Source: Pseudarthrobacter oxydans (GTDB lineage Bacteria; Actinomycetota; Actinomycetes; Actinomycetales; Micrococcaceae). From it: 64,000 nt of DNA. Positions within the stretch are counted from its first letter, which is position 1. Every line of letters starts with the position of its first letter. Under the pieces are notes generated by a model, which was not told where the DNA came from, did not search any database, and was given only the letters and a program-made list of their open reading frames with translations. Positions 58,483 through 64,000 of this stretch are shown here, piece after piece. A program made the translations under genes and the position numbers. Where the stretch lies: positions 1,488,001 through 1,552,000 of the forward strand of contig NZ_CP139438.1 in NCBI RefSeq assembly GCF_034258515.1, written 5' to 3'.

Positions 58483-59661
58483 GTGACTGTTGCAGCAACT
58501 ACTCCTGCCCCCAAGCTGGAACTCCCGCCCCTGAAGCTGGGTCCCATTACCGTGGACACGCCAGTGATCCTGGCACCCATGGCCGGCATCACCAACTCAG
58601 CGTTCCGCCGTTTGTGCCGGGAGTACGGCGGCGGCATGTACGTGGCGGAAATGGTCACCTCCCGCGCTCTGGTGGAGCGGACGCCGGAGTCACTGCGGAT
58701 CATTTCCCACGACGACGACGAAAAGGTCCGGTCCGTCCAGCTGTACGGCGTGGACCCGGTAACAGTAGGGGCCGCCGTACGCATGCTCGTCGAGGAGGAC
58801 CGCGCCGACCATATCGACCTCAACTTCGGCTGCCCCGTTCCCAAAGTCACCCGCCGGGGCGGCGGCTCGGCCTTGCCCTGGAAGATCGACCTCTTTACTT
58901 CGATCGTGCAGACGGCCGTCAAGGAAGCCTCCAAGGGCAACGTCCCGCTGACCATTAAGATGCGCAAGGGCATCGATGACGACCATCTCACGTACCTCGA
59001 CGCAGGCCGCATTGCGCGCGATGCCGGCGTTGCCGCCGTCGCCCTTCACGGCAGGACAGCCGCGCAGTTCTACTCCGGACAGGCCGACTGGTCCGCCATC
59101 GCCCGCCTCCGCGAGGCGCTTCCGGACATCCCGGTGCTGGGCAACGGCGATATCTGGTCCGCGGAGGACGCGGTCCGGATGGTCCGCGAAACCGGCGTGG
59201 ACGGCGTGGTGGTGGGCCGCGGCTGCCAGGGCAGGCCCTGGCTTTTCGGGGACCTGCAGGCGGCGTTCGAGGGAAGCGACACCCGGCACAGGCCCAACCT
59301 GGGCCAGGTTGCGCAGGGCGTCTACCGGCACGCGGAACTGATGGTGGAGACTTTCGGCGACGAAGGCAAGGCGCTGCGGGAGATCCGGAAACATATCGCC
59401 TGGTACTTCAAGGGCTATGTGGTGGGTGGTGAACTCAGGACGCGGATGGCGCTGGTGAACAGCCTCGAAGAGCTGCGCGCCGCGCTGGACGAGCTGGACG
59501 TCGACTCGCCCTACCCGGGAGGCGACGCCGAAGGCCCGCGCGGCCGCGCCGGCTCACCCAAGAGGCCTGCGCTGCCGAAGGACTGGCTGGAGTCCCGTGC
59601 CCTCAACGCCGACCAGTCGCGGGATATCTCGGCGGCGGAACTGGATGTTTCCGGTGGCTGA
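58483..59661 (+). CDS. dusB: tRNA-dihydrouridine synthase (DusB/NifR3 family)
   Basis: The 392-residue flavoprotein reduces uridine to dihydrouridine in tRNA. Family features are the start PVILAPMAGITNSAFRRLCR, VQLYGVDP, the NFGCPVPKV block with the catalytic Cys, LHGRTAAQFYSG and GNGDIWSAEDA. It starts at GTG and overlaps dgt by 17 bases at its end, so both are expressed together. Confidence 0.93.
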   Translation: MTVAATTPAPKLELPPLKLGPITVDTPVILAPMAGITNSAFRRLCREYGGGMYVAEMVTSRALVERTPESLRIISHDDDEKVRSVQLYGVDPVTVGAAVRMLVEEDRADHIDLNFGCPVPKVTRRGGGSALPWKIDLFTSIVQTAVKEASKGNVPLTIKMRKGIDDDHLTYLDAGRIARDAGVAAVALHGRTAAQFYSGQADWSAIARLREALPDIPVLGNGDIWSAEDAVRMVRETGVDGVVVGRGCQGRPWLFGDLQAAFEGSDTRHRPNLGQVAQGVYRHAELMVETFGDEGKALREIRKHIAWYFKGYVVGGELRTRMALVNSLEELRAALDELDVDSPYPGGDAEGPRGRAGSPKRPALPKDWLESRALNADQSRDISAAELDVSGG

Positions 59662-60943
59662 AACGCGCACTGCCGCCCCCGTCCTGCCGGGCTACGACAC
59701 CCATGACTCCGCCCGGTGGGTGGAGGAACCGCCCAAGAACGTCTATCGCTCGGATTTTGAGCGGGACCGCGCCCGCGTGCTGCATTCCTCGGCGCTCCGC
59801 CGGCTGGGTGCCAAGACCCAGGTGGTGGCCCCGGACACGGACGACTTCGTGCGGACGCGCCTCACGCACAGCCTGGAAGTGGCCCAGGTGGGACGCGAAC
59901 TGGGCCGTGCGCTCGGCTGCGATCCGGATGTCGTGGACACTGCCTGCCTGAGCCACGACCTCGGCCATCCGCCGTTCGGCCACAACGGTGAGTCCGCGCT
60001 GAATGAAGTGGCCCACGCCATCGGCGGGTTCGAAGGCAACGCCCAGACCCTGCGGCTGCTGACCAGGCTGGAACCCAAGGTGCTGACCCCGGACGGCCAG
60101 CCCGCGGGGCTGAACCTCACCAGGGCCAGCCTCGACGCGGCCGCAAAGTACCCGTGGTCCGCGCTGGAAGCCCCGGTGATCCACGGCCAGCGGACCAGCA
60201 AGTTCGGCGCCTACGAGGACGACCTCCCCATCTTCAACTGGATCCGGGAGGGTGCCCCGGAGCGCCGGTCCTGCCTCGAAGCCCAGGTCATGGACCTCGC
60301 CGACGACATCTCCTATTCGGTGCACGACGTTGAGGACGCGATCGTGGCCGGGCATTTCCAGCTGCGCTGGATGGACAACCCGGACCACCGCGCCCGGGTG
60401 GTGGGGTACGCCAAGCAGTGGTACCTGCCGCACAACGACCCGGCCGCCATCGACGCCGCCCTGGCCCGGCTCGAGGCCACGGACGTCTGGGTCCGCGAGG
60501 CCGACGGCAGCCGGAAATCCATGGCGGCCCTGAAAAACATGACCAGCCAGCTGATCGGCCGGTTCTGCCAAAGCGCGCTGGAAACCACCCGTGCCGTCTA
60601 CGGCCCGGAGAACCTGACCCGGTACAGCGCCCAGCTGATGGTGCCGGACGAAACAGTGATGGAAATCGCCGTCATGAAGGGCCTGGCCACCACCTTCGTG
60701 ATGACCACCGAGCACCGCCAGCCCATCTACGAGCGCCAGCGCGAGGTGCTCCACGCCCTGGTCACGGCGCTGAGCGCCACGGGCGACCGGCACCTGGAAC
60801 CAATGTTTGCCGCCGATTGGCGGGATGCGGCCGACGACGGCGCCCGTCTTCGCGTGGTGATCGACCAGGTGGCGTCGCTGACCGACGGCTCCGCGCTCGC
60901 CATGTACGAACGCCTGGTGGGCAGCCTGCCGTCATTGTGGTGA
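59645..60943 (+). CDS. dgt: Deoxyguanosinetriphosphate triphosphohydrolase-like HD protein
   Basis: The 432-residue protein has the HD-domain metal site spread through RTRLTHSLEVAQVGRELGRA, then ACLSHDLGHPPFGHNGE and LADDISYSVHDVED. The N-terminal SALRRLGAKTQV is typical of the dGTPase family. It splits dGTP (or related dNTPs) into deoxynucleoside and triphosphate. I chose the ATG at 59645 inside dusB; a GTG at 59654 is also plausible. Its neighbours dusB and dnaG follow a gene order common in actinobacteria. Confidence 0.92.
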   Translation: MFPVAETRTAAPVLPGYDTHDSARWVEEPPKNVYRSDFERDRARVLHSSALRRLGAKTQVVAPDTDDFVRTRLTHSLEVAQVGRELGRALGCDPDVVDTACLSHDLGHPPFGHNGESALNEVAHAIGGFEGNAQTLRLLTRLEPKVLTPDGQPAGLNLTRASLDAAAKYPWSALEAPVIHGQRTSKFGAYEDDLPIFNWIREGAPERRSCLEAQVMDLADDISYSVHDVEDAIVAGHFQLRWMDNPDHRARVVGYAKQWYLPHNDPAAIDAALARLEATDVWVREADGSRKSMAALKNMTSQLIGRFCQSALETTRAVYGPENLTRYSAQLMVPDETVMEIAVMKGLATTFVMTTEHRQPIYERQREVLHALVTALSATGDRHLEPMFAADWRDAADDGARLRVVIDQVASLTDGSALAMYERLVGSLPSLW

Positions 60944-60983
60944 CCGGAATCAGGTGCAGAACTGGAAGGTCAGTGCCCGGGGC

Positions 60984-60989
60984 TAGGAT
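60984..60989 (+). promoter_or_regulatory. Putative -10 element of a leaderless dnaG transcript
   Basis: TAGGAT lies six bases before the GTG at 60996; no ribosome binding site is present. Confidence 0.45.
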
Positions 60990-60995
60990 GGCTCT

Positions 60996-62936
60996 GTGCC
61001 AGGGCTGATCAAACGCGAAGATATCGACGAAGTACGCCAGCGCACGGACATCAAGGAAGTGGTTGACGGCTACGTCACACTCAAGGGCGCCGGCCTGGGC
61101 ACCTTCAAGGGCCTCTGTCCCTTCCACGACGAACGTTCCCCCTCCTTCACTGTTCGGCCGCAGGTGGGCCGCTACCACTGCTTCGGCTGCGGTGAAGACG
61201 GCGACGTCATCGCGTTTGTGCAGAAACAGGACCATAGCTCGTTCCAGGAGGCTGTTGAGAAGCTGGCCGCCCGGATCGGCTACGAGCTCCGGTACGAGGA
61301 CGGCGGCACCGGCCCCAACCGGGAGGAAGTGGGCCGCCGGCAACGGCTGCTGGATGCCCACAAGATCGCGGACGAGTTCTTTCGCGCCCAGCTGCTGACC
61401 CCCGGGGCTGCGGAGGCGCGGACCTTCCTGCACGGCCGGGGCTTTGACCGGGCGGCAGCGGAACACTTCGGCGTGGGCTACGCCCCGCAGGGTTGGGACG
61501 CCCTGCTCAAGCACCTGCGCGGGCGTGGCTTCACGGACGCCGAGCTGAAGCTCACGGGCATGTTCTCCGCCGGGGGACCCGGAAACCAGCAGAGAATCTA
61601 TGACCGTTTCCGCGGCCGCCTCATCTGGCCCATCAAGGACATCGCGGGGGACACCATCGGCTTCGGCGCGCGCAGGCTCTACGAGGACGACCAGGGCCCC
61701 AAGTACCTCAATACCCCGGAGACGACGCTCTACAAGAAATCCCAGGTGCTGTACGGGATCGACCTCGCCAAGCGCAGCATCGCCAAGGACCGCCAGTTGG
61801 TGGTGGTGGAGGGCTACACGGACGTCATGGCGTGCCACCTCGCGGGAATTACGACGGCGGTGGCCACCTGCGGCACAGCGTTCGGCACCGAGCACATCAA
61901 GATCGCCCGCCGGCTGCTGTCCGACGACGGCACCGGGGGAGAGGTCGTCTTCACCTTTGACGGCGACGCCGCCGGGCAGAAGGCCGCGCTGCGCGCCTTC
62001 GAAGAGGACCAGCGCTTTACCGCCCAGACGTACGTGGCCGTGGAGCCCTCCGGCGCCGATCCCTGCGACCTGCGCCAAAGCAGGGGCGACGAAGCCGTGC
62101 ACGCCCTGGTCCAGTCCCGCCGGCCGCTGTTCGAGTTTGCCATCCGCACCACCCTGAAGCAGTTCAACCTGGACACGGTGGAGGGCCGGGTGCAGGGACT
62201 GAAGGCCTCCGTGCCCGTGGTGGCCGCCATCCGCGACGCCTCCACCCGTACGGGCTACTGCCAGGCACTGACCGGCTGGCTGGGCATGCCGGACCCCAAC
62301 GAGGTGCTGCGGCTGGTCAATGCCGAAGTCAAAAACGCCGGCAAGCGCGGCGACCAGGGCGGGGCTCCCGGGCCGGGGCCGCGGACTTCCGCCCCCACCG
62401 CCCAACCAGGCGGACCCGGCGTGGCTGCAGGGCCGCCGTCGGGCGCTGTTCCTTCCTACCACCGTCCGGACCCCCGGGACCCCGTGGCGTCCATGGAGCG
62501 GCAGGCCCTTGAGGTTGCCCTGCAGGAACCATCGCTGCTGGCCGGCGGGATCTGGGAGCGGTTTTCGGTCGCGCGTTTCGCCACCCCTGCCTTCCAGGCT
62601 GTCCATGATGCCATGCGTGCCACGGACCCTGCGCTGACCGGCGACCCCGTCCGATGGGTGGAGCAGGTGATGCACGAGGTCCCCGAACCCTTGCGGCCCC
62701 TGGTGTCCGAACTGGCCGTGGTGCCGCTGCCCGCGAGCACTGAGGAAGCCGTCCGGAAGTACTGCCGCGACATCCTGTCACGGCTGTTCGAGCTTCAGAT
62801 CACACGCGTCAAGGCGGACAAGATGGGCCAGCTCCAGCGGCTGGACCCTGCAGCGGATCCGGAAGCGTACCAGCGCCTTAACCGGGAACTGATGATGCTG
62901 GAGATGGAACGCCGGTCCCTGCGGGCGGAAACCTAG
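60996..62936 (+). CDS. dnaG: DNA primase
   Basis: The 646-residue primase makes RNA primers at the replication fork. The N-terminal zinc-binding CHC2 domain (CPFHDERSPSF and HCFGCGEDGD, about 40-70) is followed by the catalytic core with the TOPRIM motif in VVVEGYTDVMACHLAG and FTFDGDAAGQKAA. A Pro/Gly-rich linker (about 450-490) separates the core from the helicase-binding C-terminal domain. It starts at GTG. Confidence 0.96.
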   Translation: MPGLIKREDIDEVRQRTDIKEVVDGYVTLKGAGLGTFKGLCPFHDERSPSFTVRPQVGRYHCFGCGEDGDVIAFVQKQDHSSFQEAVEKLAARIGYELRYEDGGTGPNREEVGRRQRLLDAHKIADEFFRAQLLTPGAAEARTFLHGRGFDRAAAEHFGVGYAPQGWDALLKHLRGRGFTDAELKLTGMFSAGGPGNQQRIYDRFRGRLIWPIKDIAGDTIGFGARRLYEDDQGPKYLNTPETTLYKKSQVLYGIDLAKRSIAKDRQLVVVEGYTDVMACHLAGITTAVATCGTAFGTEHIKIARRLLSDDGTGGEVVFTFDGDAAGQKAALRAFEEDQRFTAQTYVAVEPSGADPCDLRQSRGDEAVHALVQSRRPLFEFAIRTTLKQFNLDTVEGRVQGLKASVPVVAAIRDASTRTGYCQALTGWLGMPDPNEVLRLVNAEVKNAGKRGDQGGAPGPGPRTSAPTAQPGGPGVAAGPPSGAVPSYHRPDPRDPVASMERQALEVALQEPSLLAGGIWERFSVARFATPAFQAVHDAMRATDPALTGDPVRWVEQVMHEVPEPLRPLVSELAVVPLPASTEEAVRKYCRDILSRLFELQITRVKADKMGQLQRLDPAADPEAYQRLNRELMMLEMERRSLRAET

Positions 62937-62987
62937 CTCCGGACCCCCGGCCGCTCCCTCGATTTCGTTTCCAGCCGGGGTCTTTGC

Positions 62988-62993
62988 TAGGCT
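62988..62993 (+). promoter_or_regulatory. Putative -10 element of the first tRNA-Asn gene
   Basis: TAGGCT lies 20 bases before the tRNA start; the second tRNA gene has TAATGT (63186-63191) at exactly the same distance. Confidence 0.35.
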
Positions 62994-63007
62994 GATACCC
63001 GCTTCAT

Positions 63008-63080
63008 TCCTCCTTAGCTCAATTGGCAGAGCATTCGACTGTTAATCGAAGGGTTGCTGGTTCAAGTCCAGCAGGAGGAG
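63008..63080 (+). tRNA. tRNA-Asn (anticodon GTT), copy 1
   Basis: The 73-base sequence folds as a full cloverleaf: acceptor TCCTCCT/AGGAGGA, D-arm with AGCTCAATTGGCAGAGC, anticodon loop CTGTTAA on a TTCGA/TCGAA stem, and T-loop GTTCAAGTC. The discriminator base is G; CCA is not encoded. A terminator follows. Confidence 0.97.
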
Positions 63081-63085
63081 CGCAC

Positions 63086-63122
63086 AATCCCCGTTCCGGT
63101 CCTCCGGAGCGGGGATTTTTTA
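63086..63122 (+). terminator. Terminator after tRNA-Asn copy 1
   Basis: AATCCCCGTTCCGG and CCGGAGCGGGGATT form a strong stem around TCCT, followed by a T-run. Confidence 0.85.
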
Positions 63123-63185
63123 TGCCCCCGAAAGCCGTCCCGGGCGGCCGGGATCGCCGATTTCACTTTGGCTGGAAACCTTTGC

Positions 63186-63191
63186 TAATGT
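63186..63191 (+). promoter_or_regulatory. Putative -10 element of the second tRNA-Asn gene
   Basis: TAATGT lies 20 bases before the tRNA start, the same spacing as for copy 1. Confidence 0.35.
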
Positions 63192-63205
63192 CATACCTGC
63201 TTCAT

Positions 63206-63278
63206 TCCTCCTTAGCTCAATTGGCAGAGCATTCGACTGTTAATCGAAGGGTTGCTGGTTCAAGTCCAGCAGGAGGAG
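63206..63278 (+). tRNA. tRNA-Asn (anticodon GTT), copy 2
   Basis: Identical over all 73 bases to the copy 198 bases upstream, and the CTTCATTCC just before it is also shared. The flanking terminators differ. Confidence 0.97.
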
Positions 63279-63283
63279 CCACT

Positions 63284-63325
63284 AAAAAATCCCCGTTCCT
63301 CCGGTGTGGAGGGACGGGGATTTTT
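63284..63325 (+). terminator. Terminator after tRNA-Asn copy 2
   Basis: AAAAATCCCCG and CGGGGATTTTT pair, with TTCCTCC/GGAGGGA extending the stem toward the loop. The A-run/T-run symmetry means it can also end the minus-strand gene that stops at 63332. Confidence 0.82.
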
Positions 63326-63331
63326 GCCTTC

Positions 63332-63748
63332 CTAGACGAAGTCCATTTCCACCTGCAGGAAGCGCTCCGCTTCGGCGATGGCAGCGATGAACGCCTCCTG
63401 CTCGGTGGGGGACTTCCGTGGCTGGCGGGGGTTCCACTCATGGGGCGCCGAATGGATCCGGACGAAGCCGGTTTCCGGCGGGGCATAAAAGATTCCAAAG
63501 CGCTGCACGGGCCATTCGGGGGATGTTTCCGGAGCCACCAGCAACGCGGCCTTGAAGGCGGGGTTGTACCACTGGGCGATGGGACGGCGGCGGTCCTCAG
63601 TGAACAGGCCTGCCGCGTAGAGGGCGGCGGACTGGCTGCCGCCCTGGGCACACAACCGCTCCCACCACAGTGGCAGTATCCGGTTATCGCACCGTTGCCA
63701 CGTGGCCGGAAGCGGCGGTTGATCCTGCCAGTTGGGCACGGACAACAT
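63332..63748 (-). CDS. Hypothetical protein
   Basis: The product (138 residues from the ATG at 63748; the frame is open to a TTG at 63802) has no signal peptide or membrane helix. It is rich in Trp, Pro and Ala, with stretches such as RILPLWWERLCAQGG and RRRPIAQWYNPAFKAALL. I do not recognise a family. It shares a terminator with the tRNA and lies downstream of the small membrane gene at the edge, with which it may be co-transcribed. Confidence 0.6.
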   Translation of the reverse strand: MLSVPNWQDQPPLPATWQRCDNRILPLWWERLCAQGGSQSAALYAAGLFTEDRRRPIAQWYNPAFKAALLVAPETSPEWPVQRFGIFYAPPETGFVRIHSAPHEWNPRQPRKSPTEQEAFIAAIAEAERFLQVEMDFV

Positions 63749-63819
63749 TTTATCGCGCGGGCGGGGTTCGGCGGCAGGGGCCGGCACCGGCACAGGGCGC
63801 AAGCCCAGGCGCGGCAGGG

Positions 63820-64000
63820 TCAGGGACGGTTCCAGGGGCCGGGGTTGACCCGGTACAGCAGGGCCGATCCGGCCACCATCCCCAGCACAATTCCCATGGC
63901 AGGATTCCCCAGGGCGCGGCCGGCGAAATAGCCCGCGACGGCGCCGATCACCGCCCCGAGGAAGAGTCCCCTGCGGTTGCGGTGCGGCTTTCGTCCGGCG
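63820..64000 (-). CDS. Small glycine-rich membrane protein, C-terminal part (cut by window end)
   Basis: The last 59 codons of a minus-strand gene are present, read in frame from 63999. They hold a basic stretch (GRKPHRNRRG) and two Gly/Ala-rich membrane segments (LFLGAVIGAVAGYFAG and AMGIVLGMVAGSALLYRV), ending NPGPWNRP. The pattern resembles glycine-zipper membrane proteins. The start is beyond the window. Confidence 0.6.
   Translation of the reverse strand, partial: AGRKPHRNRRGLFLGAVIGAVAGYFAGRALGNPAMGIVLGMVAGSALLYRVNPGPWNRP

Noticed and set aside
63008..63278. tRNA-Asn genes as an integration site with direct repeats
   Set aside because: The repeats are two complete tRNA genes with own promoters and terminators; no integrase or element genes lie between or beside them.
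63023..63931. Open frame running through both tRNA genes
   Set aside because: It crosses structured tRNAs and terminators and its product has no protein-like composition.

Overview
The window is GC-rich, densely coded actinobacterial chromosome. The gene content (GatCAB, NAD-dependent LigA with the actinobacterial insert, two SAM-IV-type riboswitches, DUF222/HNH gene, CitMHS with a CitAB-type two-component system) and the codon choice fit the Micrococcaceae, most likely Arthrobacter or Pseudarthrobacter. The genus is an inference from recognised families, not from a database match. I see no prophage, insertion sequence, integrase or CRISPR array.

Region 1 (1-16.2 kb) is the most unusual part. 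Nine genes on the + strand are packed in one operon, most joined by 4-nt ATGA/GTGA/TTGA overlaps: MoxR ATPase (cut by the window edge), DUF58 protein, membrane transglutaminase-like protein, zinc-ribbon/RDD/FHA membrane protein, PP2C phosphatase, FHA protein, membrane Ser/Thr kinase with an extracytoplasmic domain, a small FHA-like/winged-helix protein, and a 1481-residue FHA-FtsK/SpoIIIE ATPase of EssC/EccC type. A secreted, proline-rich, membrane-anchored protein follows. This looks like a phospho-signalling module tied to an envelope or type VII-like export machine. It resembles the kinase/FN3/AAA/DUF58/transglutaminase cluster known from bifidobacteria. The transglutaminase domain lacks its catalytic cysteine.

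Region 2 (16.2-28.1 kb) holds ligA, an inositol-phosphatase-family gene, a GNAT gene, a RidA gene, a citrate-sensing two-component system divergent from a CitMHS citrate transporter, and the gatCAB operon for Gln-tRNA/Asn-tRNA amidation.

Region 3 (28.2-38.8 kb) holds a secreted DUF5666-like protein, a LysR regulator divergent from tdh-kbl (threonine to glycine), an FAD amino-acid oxidase, hutI, a DeoR regulator with a striking nested operator-like palindrome, a CPBP protease, a DUF222/HNH gene whose start codon sits in a second nested palindrome, and a VOC protein.

Region 4 (38.9-48 kb) begins with metY and metX, each behind its own SAM-IV riboswitch. Then come an MHS-type transporter, a zinc alcohol dehydrogenase, a LysR regulator, and mmsB-mmsA for 3-hydroxyisobutyrate or a similar hydroxy acid.

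Region 5 (48-49.7 kb) is degenerate: two copies of a palindromic element flank a frameshifted secreted-protein gene, followed by a SHOCT protein and the C-terminal remnant of a winged-helix gene.

Region 6 (49.7-64 kb) is mostly housekeeping: SGNH hydrolase, carboxylesterase, S4 protein, DMT transporter, glycyl-tRNA synthetase, GNAT-like protein, PlsC acyltransferase, alpha/beta hydrolase, YibE/F protein, dusB-dgt, dnaG, two identical tRNA-Asn genes in tandem, and two small genes at the edge.

Two families of intergenic palindromes recur (three copies of one, two of the other). A recurring -10-like hexamer six or seven bases before ATG/GTG suggests many leaderless transcripts.
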